Notes under the pieces: generated by a model
What the model was told of the DNA's origin: nothing
What the model saw: only the letters and a program-made list of their open reading frames with translations
Databases searched by the model: none
Shown: positions 1-6,345 of the stretch, in pieces
Layout: every line of letters starts with the position of its first letter
How positions within the stretch are numbered: the first letter of the stretch is position 1
Origin: JBJFGR01 sp051892875
Lineage (GTDB): Bacteria > Pseudomonadota > Gammaproteobacteria > Enterobacterales > Succinivibrionaceae
Reading direction: 5' to 3'
NCBI GenBank assembly: GCA_051892875.1
Contig: JBJFGR010000066.1
Coordinates: 1 to 13,039 of the forward strand
Length of the DNA stretch: 13,039 nucleotides
Position numbers and translations under genes: made by a program

Positions 1-1318
1 TATTAATGACTCTTTAAAAAATTTCTACACTGAAGGGCTTTTTGTAAACAAATATCCTAATGGATACAATGGAAGACCATCAACAGTTAGTTTAAAAAGA
101 AACTTGCATAATTCTGAAATTTCTGCAAAAAATTATGAATGTGATTTTTTTGAAAAGGGGTGCCTTGATATTGAACCTATTTGTGAAAGAGTTTCTAAAA
201 TATTATTAGAATTCAAAAATTTATTTTCTTTACTAAATTTATTATTAGGGGTAAATGATGAACTGGATTTTATTATAAAAGGTTTTATGTCGCGCATAAC
301 AGATACGGCAAGTGCATTTAATAATTTCTTACCAGAATTAAAAAAAGAAACATTTGATGATAGTAACTATTATCGTTCATACTCTAAATCAGAAGATTAC
401 TTTTCGTTTATGAGTACTCCGATTAATCCTGATCAGGAATTTAGAAGTAAAATCTTAAATAATAATATATTTTCAGAAACCTCTTTTTTATTTACTAGTG
501 CGACATTAGCGACAAATAAATTTTATCCTCCTACTGTATTAGATGAACATTTTCGTGATGGAATGTTTAAATGTTTGGAATCTTTTATGATAAAACTTGG
601 GTTACATCAAAAAGATACAGCTGTAGATATTATTGATAGTCCTTTTAATTATCAAAAGAATTCTTTGTTGTGCATTCCTAGGGAATGTTTAATGTATGGA
701 GAGGAAAATTTATCAGTGAAAAGCATTGTGAAGATGATTTTACCTGTTATAAAAAACACTTTAGGAGGTGTTTTGTTACTTACAACTGCAACAGATTCTT
801 TGAAAAAGTTTTATAAAGAATTTATGGAAATGAATGTTAAACAGGTGTTAAATGGCAGAAATGTTTATTGTCAGAATTTAGAGTATAGTAATTCAGAATT
901 AATAGAAAAGTTAAAAAATGAACATTGTATTTTGATAGGAACAAAGTCATTTTGGGAAGGTGTAGATGTACCAGGAAAGGCTTTAACTTTACTTGTAATA
1001 GATAAAATTCCTTTCCCTGCACAATGTATTGAATTAACAGCTGAAAGACGTCATTATAATAGAATTAAAACAGGAAAAGCTGATGATAAATTTTGTGCTA
1101 TTGATATTCAAAAGGCTATAATAGATTTGAAACAAGGTGTTGGCAGATTAATTCGTACAGAAAGTGATCAAGGAGTTGTTATTATATGTTCACCAAAATT
1201 AATTCCTAATAACAAATATTATAAAAGTTATGCAAAAACAATAATAGAAGCATTACCTCCTTTTAGATTAACATATGAATTAAGTGATGTTCTAAATTTT
1301 TTAGAAAGAATAGATTAA
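1..1318 (+). CDS. yoaA: ATP-dependent DNA helicase, YoaA/DinG family (3' part, truncated by window edge)
   Basis: Superfamily 2, XPD/DinG-like 5'-3' DNA helicase involved in DNA repair. The frame is open to the left edge (first full codon at base 2). About 438 residues are visible; E. coli YoaA has about 636, so the N-terminal third, with Walker A and probably the Fe-S cysteines, lies outside. C-terminal helicase signatures are visible, counted from the first visible codon: SATL near residue 166, TKSFWEGVDVPG near 315-326 (motif V region) and QGVGRLIR near 378-385 (motif VI, with its arginine finger). A TTG at 104 is not the start, because the frame and similarity continue upstream. The next gene is tsaB, as in E. 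coli, which favours YoaA over DinG. The 62-base gap and same strand suggest co-transcription. No truncation other than the window edge is seen. Confidence 0.85.
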   Translation, partial: INDSLKNFYTEGLFVNKYPNGYNGRPSTVSLKRNLHNSEISAKNYECDFFEKGCLDIEPICERVSKILLEFKNLFSLLNLLLGVNDELDFIIKGFMSRITDTASAFNNFLPELKKETFDDSNYYRSYSKSEDYFSFMSTPINPDQEFRSKILNNNIFSETSFLFTSATLATNKFYPPTVLDEHFRDGMFKCLESFMIKLGLHQKDTAVDIIDSPFNYQKNSLLCIPRECLMYGEENLSVKSIVKMILPVIKNTLGGVLLLTTATDSLKKFYKEFMEMNVKQVLNGRNVYCQNLEYSNSELIEKLKNEHCILIGTKSFWEGVDVPGKALTLLVIDKIPFPAQCIELTAERRHYNRIKTGKADDKFCAIDIQKAIIDLKQGVGRLIRTESDQGVVIICSPKLIPNNKYYKSYAKTIIEALPPFRLTYELSDVLNFLERID

Positions 1319-1380
1319 ATAGAATTAAATTAAATTAGATTAAAATAAAAAATATAAATAAATAGCTGGTAAGATATATT

Positions 1381-2076
1381 ATGGTAAAAATTTTAGCAAT
1401 AGATGCTTCCACAGAAGCTTGTAGCGTAGCAATTTGTGAAGATGAAAAAATTTTATCTTCTGTAACAGAAATAGCACCGCAAGGTCATACAAAATTAATG
1501 CTAGGGATGATTGATGATATATTAAAATCGAATAATTTAACTTTATCTGATATGAATTGTATTGCTTGTGGAATAGGACCTGGTTCATTTACAGGGGTGA
1601 GAATCGGGGTAAGTATGGCTCAAGGGTTAGCTTTTGGTTCAGATTTACCTATGATTGGTATTGTTGATTTACAAGCTATGGCATATCAAGCAATAAAGGA
1701 TACCAATATAGATTTAGCTGTTGCTGCTATTGACGCTAGAATGGGAGAAGTTTATTTAGGAATTTATAAAATGGAAGGCAATACTTTAAAATCTTTAATA
1801 AAAGAACAAGTTTTGTCACCGGAAAATGCTAGAAAAGAGATCTTAAACACATTAGTTAATACAAAGTTTTGTTATTGTGGTACAGGGATAAATACTTATT
1901 CTGAGATTATTAGTGAGCTTAATTGTGTTAAAGCTGAAAGTGATTTTCCAAATTCTAAAGCTATTTCTATTTTAGCTTATAAAGATTATTTAGAAGGTAA
2001 GGAGAAATTACCTGAATTAATTCAACCTCTTTATGTTAGAGATACGGTTACATGGAAAAAAATTAGTGAACAGTAA
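1381..2076 (+). CDS. tsaB: tRNA threonylcarbamoyladenosine biosynthesis protein TsaB
   Basis: Non-catalytic partner of TsaD in the TsaB-TsaD-TsaE complex, which moves the threonylcarbamoyl group from TsaC's product onto A37 of ANN-decoding tRNAs in the cytoplasm. The 231-residue protein has the usual family length. It opens with the ASKHA-fold phosphate-1 strand (ILAIDASTEACSVAI, residues 4-18), has the HTKLM segment at 36-40, and carries the family signature GIGPGSFTGVRIG at 64-76. It starts at an ATG with only a weak upstream purine stretch (GGTAAGA, about 1367-1373). It sits between yoaA and a Gfo/Idh-like gene on the same strand. The yoaA-tsaB order is conserved in E. coli. Family assignment is secure. 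Confidence 0.95.
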   Translation: MVKILAIDASTEACSVAICEDEKILSSVTEIAPQGHTKLMLGMIDDILKSNNLTLSDMNCIACGIGPGSFTGVRIGVSMAQGLAFGSDLPMIGIVDLQAMAYQAIKDTNIDLAVAAIDARMGEVYLGIYKMEGNTLKSLIKEQVLSPENARKEILNTLVNTKFCYCGTGINTYSEIISELNCVKAESDFPNSKAISILAYKDYLEGKEKLPELIQPLYVRDTVTWKKISEQ

Positions 2077-2117
2077 ATAGTTGTTTTATTTTATAAATTC
2101 TCATCAAAGGACGAATT

Positions 2118-3182
2118 ATGACATTATATAATGATGATAAATCTTTAGGTGTGGCTATCATCGGTGCTGGTAATATGGCTCGAAAAATGATACAGACATT
2201 AATGAAAATGAAACGTCCTATAACAGGAATTTATAGTAGAAATTTTAATAGAGCATATTCCCTTATTAAAGAATTTGGATTAACTGACTATACAACTGTT
2301 TATGATAGTCTTCCAAATCTTTGGAATCATGATGATTCTTCTTATGTATATATATCCTCTCCTACAGATACTCATAATCGTTACATATTAGATGCTTTAT
2401 TCAGTCAAAAGCATGTGTTAGTTGAAAGTCCATTAGTATTATCAGTAAAAGAACTTTCTGATATACAATTTGCAATAAATTCAGAAAAAAAAATAGTAAT
2501 GGAACAAAATTCTATTTTATATTCTCCTTTTTTAGGTCTTATTGCAAGTAAGATTGTTGAAGGAAAGTCTTTAACAGAATCAATTGGAAAAATCGGAAGT
2601 ATAGAGATTAATTTAGGGCAGTCTTTTTCAAAGGATGATTATCATTTTGATAAACTAAATGGTGGGGTGATGTATACTCTTGGAAGTCTTGCACTATCAA
2701 CGGCTATTACATTAATGGGAAATGAATTAGAACTATTATCTTCTTATTTATTACTTGATAATGAAACAGGTATAGATTTAAAAGGGATGTTTTCATTAAA
2801 AAATAATAAAAATGTACTTTGTTCAATAGTTACCTCTCTTGTTGAAAATCTACCAAATACAATTACGATAGGAGCTGAAAAAGGTTATGCTATCATCTTT
2901 AACTTTACTACAGCTACTTCATTTATTGCTATAGATTTACAAGGAAATAAACAAGTAGTCGATCTGAAAAAAGAAATAATTTCTACATACAATCTTGAAA
3001 ATTATAATTTTGAAAATGAAGGTGATATTGCAAATGCTGTAGAGATTATTAATTTTGAAAATGCAGTATCATTGGGGTTTGATGAATTTATAAATAATGA
3101 TACTACGCACTTTAAAGATTCATTCGAGACTTGTCGTTTAATTGCTGAAATTTGTGCCAAGTCTGGAGTATTTAAAAGATAA
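2118..3182 (+). CDS. Gfo/Idh/MocA-family oxidoreductase-like protein, probably catalytically altered
   Basis: A 354-residue protein with an N-terminal Rossmann domain. The strand-loop G-A-G-N-M-A at 16-21 binds dinucleotide. SRN at 40-42 after the second strand suggests NADP(H) preference, and the SSPTDTHNRYILDAL segment (80-94) is typical of the family. A C-terminal alpha/beta domain follows. In active members the Rossmann domain ends in E-K-P, and the second domain has a GGG..x-D-x-G-x-H (or Y) stretch. Here these read E-S-P (103-105) and GGVMYTLGSL (182-191), so the Lys, Asp and His/Tyr are replaced by Ser104, Thr187 and Leu191. I infer a non-dehydrogenase, binding or regulatory role; the substrate is unknown. 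The start is set by AAGGA at 2107-2111. It follows tsaB by 41 bases, so it may be co-transcribed, and converges with the next gene. Confidence 0.75.
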   Translation: MTLYNDDKSLGVAIIGAGNMARKMIQTLMKMKRPITGIYSRNFNRAYSLIKEFGLTDYTTVYDSLPNLWNHDDSSYVYISSPTDTHNRYILDALFSQKHVLVESPLVLSVKELSDIQFAINSEKKIVMEQNSILYSPFLGLIASKIVEGKSLTESIGKIGSIEINLGQSFSKDDYHFDKLNGGVMYTLGSLALSTAITLMGNELELLSSYLLLDNETGIDLKGMFSLKNNKNVLCSIVTSLVENLPNTITIGAEKGYAIIFNFTTATSFIAIDLQGNKQVVDLKKEIISTYNLENYNFENEGDIANAVEIINFENAVSLGFDEFINNDTTHFKDSFETCRLIAEICAKSGVFKR

Positions 3183-3236
3183 TTTAAATATTGTATTTTT
3201 TAAATATATTTATCATTCTCTCTCTATTTTTATTTT

Positions 3237-3842
3237 TTATTTGTTTTTAGGCTCCTTTATTAAGGGGGCTGTTTTAGAATTATTTTTTTCAATTTCATGA
3301 TGTTTAGCTATAGCTTCTTTAACCATTTCAGGTGTTGTATTTGGTGTTAAGCAATGGTCAATACCTTGTTCAAGTATAGCTATCTTGTTAACTCTTTTCT
3401 TTTCTGCATTTGCAATACAATTGTAATGTTTGTCTTTATTGTCTTTAAGATTATATTTTAAATCACAATTATGCTTATTTTTTATAGCTTCATCTTCTAT
3501 TCTGCGTCTTTGATATGAAGTTTTATCAAATGTTAAATCAATACAAACTTGAAGTCGTTGCATTTCCTCTTTACGCTTAAGTTCTTGTTCTTTTTTGATT
3601 TTACCTGCATTTAATCTTTCTTCTTCTTCCATACGTTCTTTATTAATAGCATTTATTAAATCACGTTGTTTTTTTGTGAAATTAGTATCAATAGCTTCAT
3701 AGTCAACGTTAAAAGGTCTATTAGGAGAGTAATGTACATTTCCGTTAGTATCAACCCATTTATAGACAATATCTGCAAAGACCACTGAGTTTAAAGAGGC
3801 ACTAAATAAAAAAAAGCCTAAAAAACGAGTGATGTAATTCAT
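3237..3842 (-). CDS. Secreted DUF4124-domain protein, function unknown
   Basis: A 201-residue protein counted from the ATG at 3842. I prefer this start over an in-frame ATG at 3884 because it places a proper signal peptide at the N terminus: Met-Asn, one Arg, a hydrophobic core FLGFFLFSASL, then a VFA cleavage site before DIVYKW. An AAGG also lies about eight bases upstream. The mature N terminus DIVYKWVDTNGNVHYSP is the DUF4124 signature, a short beta-rich periplasmic domain of unknown role. The remainder is strongly charged, Lys/Glu-rich and probably helical or coiled coil, with four cysteines that could form two disulfides. It is convergent with the preceding gene, 54 bases away, and divergent from the tRNA cluster, so it is probably transcribed alone. 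The export prediction is firm; the function is not known. Confidence 0.75.
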   Translation of the reverse strand: MNYITRFLGFFLFSASLNSVVFADIVYKWVDTNGNVHYSPNRPFNVDYEAIDTNFTKKQRDLINAINKERMEEEERLNAGKIKKEQELKRKEEMQRLQVCIDLTFDKTSYQRRRIEDEAIKNKHNCDLKYNLKDNKDKHYNCIANAEKKRVNKIAILEQGIDHCLTPNTTPEMVKEAIAKHHEIEKNNSKTAPLIKEPKNK

Positions 3843-4027
3843 TGTTATAACCTTAAATAATATAGAACTGTAACAATGATACAATGCAGAGTTATTTTTG
3901 CAAAAAAAAATAATACTCTTTATATCGAAATAGTGACCTATGATTTAAATTATGAAAATAACTATTGATTTATGAAATTAACCTTACGGAAAATCAATAA
4001 TCTAACAAAAAAATATAAAAATATTAT

Positions 4028-4064
4028 AAAAAAGTGTTGCATAAAAAAGAAAGTAATATATAAT
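4028..4064 (+). promoter_or_regulatory. Promoter of tRNA unit 1
   Basis: The -35 box is TTGCAT (4037-4042), then a 16-base spacer and a perfect -10 box TATAAT (4059-4064), 18 bases before the mature tRNA-Gly 5' end. An 18-base block (4028-4045) containing the -35 box is identical to the block at 5166-5183 in front of tRNA unit 3. Confidence 0.8.
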
Positions 4065-4082
4065 AAGACTCGTTTTCAGAAA

Positions 4083-4158
4083 GCGGGAATAGCTCAGTTG
4101 GTAGAGCATAACCTTGCCAAGGTTAGGGTCGCGAGTTCGAGCCTCGTTTCCCGCTCCA
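4083..4158 (+). tRNA. tRNA-Gly (anticodon GCC), copy 1
   Basis: A 76-base cloverleaf with encoded CCA. The acceptor stem is GCGGGAA/TTCCCGC with discriminator T, the D stem GCTC/GAGC, the anticodon loop TTGCCAA with GCC at 4116-4118, and the T loop TTCGAGC. It is identical to copies 2 and 3. It is the equivalent of E. coli glyW. Confidence 0.97.
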
Positions 4159-4162
4159 AGAA

Positions 4163-4252
4163 GCCCGAGTGGTGAAATCGGTAGACACAAGGGATTTAAA
4201 ATCCCTCGGAACTTATACTTCCGTGCCAGTTCGATTCTGGCCTCGGGCACCA
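4163..4252 (+). tRNA. tRNA-Leu (anticodon TAA), copy 1
   Basis: A 90-base type II tRNA with a long variable arm and encoded CCA. The acceptor stem is GCCCGAG/CTCGGGC with discriminator A. The anticodon loop TTTAAAA holds TAA at 4197-4199, and the T loop is TTCGATT. It lies four bases (AGAA) after tRNA-Gly copy 1 and is identical to the other two Leu copies. It is the equivalent of E. coli leuZ. No intrinsic terminator hairpin follows. Confidence 0.97.
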
Positions 4253-4610
4253 TTTATAAATCTTTGTTCAGTATATCTTTTGTTTATTTTTACAATATTT
4301 AATAATATTAGTTCATGCTTTCTACTATATTTTTTTAATATTCTTAGGTGCATAATGTTTTATGAAATAAAGAATAGTAATTTTAAAATGCTCTGAATAA
4401 TATAGATAAAAAGCTTTAGGTAAAATAAATGTAATACTAATAGGTGAACTTATATAAAGAATAAAAGAACGACATGAAGAATATAGAACATTGATAAGAA
4501 ATATAGAGAATACGAAAAAACAGTATTTTATATAAAAAAATTCTAAAAAAATAAATTTTGTTTTGACAAAGATTTAAAAATACGTATAATGCACTCATCA
4601 AAACAAGAAA
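4253..4610 (+). other. AT-rich spacer between tRNA units 1 and 2
   Basis: These 358 bases hold no convincing gene. Short open frames here have no ribosome binding site or protein-like composition. The only clear element is the sigma70-type promoter at its right end (4563-4590). No intrinsic terminator for unit 1 is visible at the left end. Confidence 0.6.
4563..4590 (+). promoter_or_regulatory. Consensus sigma70 promoter of tRNA unit 2
   Basis: A perfect TTGACA (4563-4568), a 16-base spacer and a perfect TATAAT (4585-4590), 20 bases before tRNA-Gly copy 2. Unlike the promoters of units 1 and 3, it lacks their shared 18-base block. Confidence 0.88.
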
Positions 4611-4686
4611 GCGGGAATAGCTCAGTTGGTAGAGCATAACCTTGCCAAGGTTAGGGTCGCGAGTTCGAGCCTCGTTTCCCGCTCCA
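4611..4686 (+). tRNA. tRNA-Gly (anticodon GCC), copy 2
   Basis: First gene of the four-tRNA unit Gly-Cys-Cys-Leu. Its 76 bases are identical to copies 1 and 3, including the encoded CCA. The first tRNA-Cys begins eight bases downstream. Confidence 0.97.
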
Positions 4687-4694
4687 AAGTTTAT

Positions 4695-4768
4695 GGCGCG
4701 TTAGCAAAGCGGTTATGCAGCGGATTGCAAATTCGTCTAGTCCAGTCCGACTCTGGAACGCGCCTCCA
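4695..4768 (+). tRNA. tRNA-Cys (anticodon GCA), copy 1, with C at the psi-55 position
   Basis: A 74-base tRNA closely matching E. coli cysT, with acceptor GGCGCGT/ACGCGCC, discriminator T and CCA. The anticodon loop is TTGCAAA. It differs from copy 2 at a single base: the T loop reads TCCGACT instead of TTCGACT, so position 4747, corresponding to the nearly universal U55 (pseudouridine), is C. It may be an impaired copy; stems are otherwise intact. Confidence 0.9.
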
Positions 4769-4796
4769 TACTTATTTTTTTGATACTCAACATAGT

Positions 4797-4870
4797 GGCG
4801 CGTTAGCAAAGCGGTTATGCAGCGGATTGCAAATTCGTCTAGTCCAGTTCGACTCTGGAACGCGCCTCCA
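4797..4870 (+). tRNA. tRNA-Cys (anticodon GCA), copy 2
   Basis: A 74-base tandem duplicate of the preceding gene, 28 bases downstream, with a normal T loop TTCGACT, anticodon GCA and encoded CCA. It is probably the fully functional tRNA-Cys. The anticodon stem carries G-T wobble pairs shared by both copies. Confidence 0.96.
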
Positions 4871-4878
4871 TATAGTGA

Positions 4879-4968
4879 GCCCGAGTGGTGAAATCGGTAG
4901 ACACAAGGGATTTAAAATCCCTCGGAACTTATACTTCCGTGCCAGTTCGATTCTGGCCTCGGGCACCA
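4879..4968 (+). tRNA. tRNA-Leu (anticodon TAA), copy 2
   Basis: Last gene of the four-tRNA unit, eight bases after tRNA-Cys copy 2. Its 90 bases are identical to Leu copies 1 and 3. No intrinsic terminator is recognisable downstream; the 251 bases to the next tRNA are AT-rich and contain only the next promoter. Confidence 0.97.
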
Positions 4969-5165
4969 TCAATAGTTTTCACATATTCATTCATTTATAT
5001 GTTTGTTTATCTTTTATAACACTTAGTTTTGTTCTATATGGTTTTAAGTTAAAGAATAATCGATATTACATATGTAATATTAGAAATTTAAGTATTAAGT
5101 ATAGTGTTATTTTATTTTAAAACTAAAATAAATAACCAAAAATCAGTTGTTTACAAAATTTATGC

Positions 5166-5202
5166 AAAAAAGTGTTGCATAAATTAAAAACTAGTATATA
5201 AT
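5166..5202 (+). promoter_or_regulatory. Promoter of tRNA unit 3
   Basis: The -35 box is TTGCAT (5175-5180), then a 16-base spacer and a perfect -10 box TATAAT (5197-5202), followed at once by GGCTC. A G+C-rich discriminator of this kind is typical of stringently controlled stable-RNA promoters. The 18-base block 5166-5183 is identical to that of unit 1. Confidence 0.82.
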
Positions 5203-5219
5203 GGCTCACGTTTTCAAAA

Positions 5220-5295
5220 GCGGGAATAGCTCAGTTGGTAGAGCATAACCTTGCCAAGGTTAGGGTCGCGAGTTCGAGCCTCGTTTCCCGCTCCA
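5220..5295 (+). tRNA. tRNA-Gly (anticodon GCC), copy 3
   Basis: Its 76 bases are identical to copies 1 and 2, with encoded CCA. Together with the following Leu gene it reproduces the whole 170-base Gly-AGAA-Leu block of unit 1 without a mismatch. Confidence 0.97.
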
Positions 5296-5299
5296 AGAA

Positions 5300-5389
5300 G
5301 CCCGAGTGGTGAAATCGGTAGACACAAGGGATTTAAAATCCCTCGGAACTTATACTTCCGTGCCAGTTCGATTCTGGCCTCGGGCACCA
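5300..5389 (+). tRNA. tRNA-Leu (anticodon TAA), copy 3
   Basis: A 90-base tRNA identical to the other two Leu copies, four bases (AGAA) after tRNA-Gly copy 3. No hairpin terminator is seen between it and the promoter of the next protein gene. Confidence 0.97.
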
Positions 5390-5442
5390 TATTTATAATA
5401 CTTTTCAGATGTTTTACTTTACTATTTAGATAAAATTTTTTG

Positions 5443-5470
5443 TTGTATTATTTTTATATTGGTGTAAAAT
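5443..5470 (+). promoter_or_regulatory. Candidate promoter of the DUF4870-like gene
   Basis: TTGTAT (5443-5448) and TAAAAT (5465-5470) are separated by 16 bases, about 100 bases before the start codon. It is plausible but not unique in this AT-rich spacer. Confidence 0.4.
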
Positions 5471-5566
5471 TCACCTACGTGTGTTGTTATTTATTTTGTG
5501 TAACAATGCTTATATTTAATTGTTAACGCATTTTTTGTAATTTACAATAATTGAAGGGATTAAGTT

Positions 5567-6046
5567 ATGTCAGATAATAATCAAAATACTCCAGTTGAAT
5601 CTGTTTCTGCAGAAGCTACTGCTACAACAAAGAAAAAGTTATTTGGTTTTGAATATGATTTATTGCAGCCTTTTTCTGTAAAAGATAATCGCGATATCAA
5701 TCCAGAAGCTGGAAAGACATTGTTGATTATGTGGATTTTAATGTTTTTTATTAGTTTTCTTTCACCAATCATTTTCTTCTTTGTAAAAGGCGATAATGCA
5801 GATGTTAAGCAAACTATTAAAAATGTATTTAACTATTTAATTACAGATGTTGTGTTGTTGGTTGTTTGTATTATTTTAGGCATTTTGTCTGTAATTCCTT
5901 TTATTGGTATTTTATTTGGGATACTTGCTTTATTAGTTTATTTAGTAATATTCGCACAGTCTGTTTTAAATTTAATATTTGGTATTATTGCAGCTGCAAG
6001 CAACAAAGAATTTAAACCATTCTTAACAGTTTACTTTATTAAGTAA
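5567..6046 (+). CDS. Small inner-membrane protein, DUF4870-like
   Basis: A 159-residue protein. Residues 1-50 are polar and probably cytoplasmic. Hydrophobic segments follow at about 51-73, 92-112 and 113-142, and the protein ends in NKEFKPFLTVYFIK. The layout fits DUF4870 membrane proteins of unknown function: a first helix, then an N-rich linker before a long hydrophobic pair, then a short tail of the form A..G/N-K-E..PF/L. The match is by eye and only moderate. The start is fixed by a strong ribosome binding site GAAGGGA (5553-5559), seven bases before the ATG. It has its own terminator directly downstream and is flanked by tRNAs and an MCP-like gene, so it is probably monocistronic. Context gives no clue to its role. 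Confidence 0.75.
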   Translation: MSDNNQNTPVESVSAEATATTKKKLFGFEYDLLQPFSVKDNRDINPEAGKTLLIMWILMFFISFLSPIIFFFVKGDNADVKQTIKNVFNYLITDVVLLVVCIILGILSVIPFIGILFGILALLVYLVIFAQSVLNLIFGIIAAASNKEFKPFLTVYFIK

Positions 6047-6069
6047 TAATATTATTGTAATAACTTTTG

Positions 6070-6098
6070 AAAAAAAGGGGGGTAAATCCCCTTTTTTT
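6070..6098 (+). terminator. Strong intrinsic terminator after the DUF4870-like gene
   Basis: A7-G4, a short loop, then C4-T7, giving an 11-base-pair stem with a GGGG/CCCC core and a T tract on the plus strand. The A tract on the left means it could also act on minus-strand transcripts. Confidence 0.88.
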
Positions 6099-6218
6099 AT
6101 TGTTAGAAAAGTATCTTTTTGAAATTTAAATGCAAAAAATTGAGATCAGTTTCGAGAATTTTATATTTATATCTTAATCTAACTTATAAAAGTAGTGTTT
6201 TATCACACATCATTTTAT

Positions 6219-6246
6219 TTGAATTAACTACAATCATACTTAGATA
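6219..6246 (+). promoter_or_regulatory. Weak candidate promoter of the MCP-like gene
   Basis: TTGAAT (6219-6224), a 16-base spacer and TAGATA (6241-6246). The -10 match is poor. It lies just before the two hairpins of the leader, which is the main reason to list it. Confidence 0.25.
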
Positions 6247-6258
6247 TATAAGTTTTAA

Positions 6259-6304
6259 TCTCATCTTTTGTGGTGAGAAGAACCTATAGTAAAGTAAATA
6301 GGTT
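6259..6304 (+). promoter_or_regulatory. Two consecutive hairpins in the leader of the MCP-like gene
   Basis: Hairpin 1 pairs 6259-6265 (TCTCATC) with 6272-6278 (GGTGAGA): seven pairs including one G-T, with a six-base loop. Hairpin 2 pairs 6281-6287 (AACCTAT) with 6298-6304 (ATAGGTT): seven perfect pairs with a ten-base loop. They are two bases apart, and hairpin 2 ends about 40 bases before the likely start codon. It does not match the c-di-GMP-I riboswitch consensus as I know it. It could be a regulatory leader or a protein-binding site; function is unproven. Confidence 0.4.
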
Positions 6305-6345
6305 ATAAAAATGTTTTAGCTGTATTGAAGTGGATGGATATAAAG

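Larger units (their letters stand above)
4083..5389 (+). repeat. Direct repeats formed by duplicated tRNA units
   Basis: The 170-base Gly-Leu block at 4083-4252 recurs exactly at 5220-5389. The same Gly and Leu sequences also bracket two tRNA-Cys copies at 4611-4968. Homologous recombination between these copies could delete or amplify the intervening 0.5-1.1 kb. Confidence 0.9.

Noticed and set aside
837..1022. 61-codon minus-strand frame opposite the helicase gene
   Set aside because: Antisense shadow of conserved helicase motifs.
3183..3236. AT-only inverted repeat between the convergent Gfo/Idh-like and DUF4124 genes
   Set aside because: TTTAAA palindromes without any G-C pairs would make a very weak stem; not credible as a terminator.
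3843..3884. Upstream in-frame ATG at 3884 for the DUF4124 gene
   Set aside because: It would put 14 residues before the signal peptide. The ATG at 3842 gives a normal signal peptide and has an upstream AAGG.
3857..3884. TTGTAT-16-TATTAT promoter-like pair on the minus strand before the DUF4124 gene
   Set aside because: The predicted transcription start would fall within a few bases of the start codon and remove the ribosome binding site; it may be a chance match in AT-rich DNA.
3972..5433. Several open frames of 60-164 codons, on both strands, across the tRNA cluster
   Set aside because: They are translations through tRNA genes and repeat because the tRNAs repeat. None has a ribosome binding site or independent protein-like sequence.
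5461..5475. GGTG...CACC inverted repeat
   Set aside because: Only four base pairs, overlapping the candidate -10 box; too short to call an operator.
6259..6304. c-di-GMP-I riboswitch in front of the chemoreceptor gene
   Set aside because: The two hairpins lack the conserved GCAAAGCC-type and tetraloop-receptor features of that class; kept only as unassigned leader structure.
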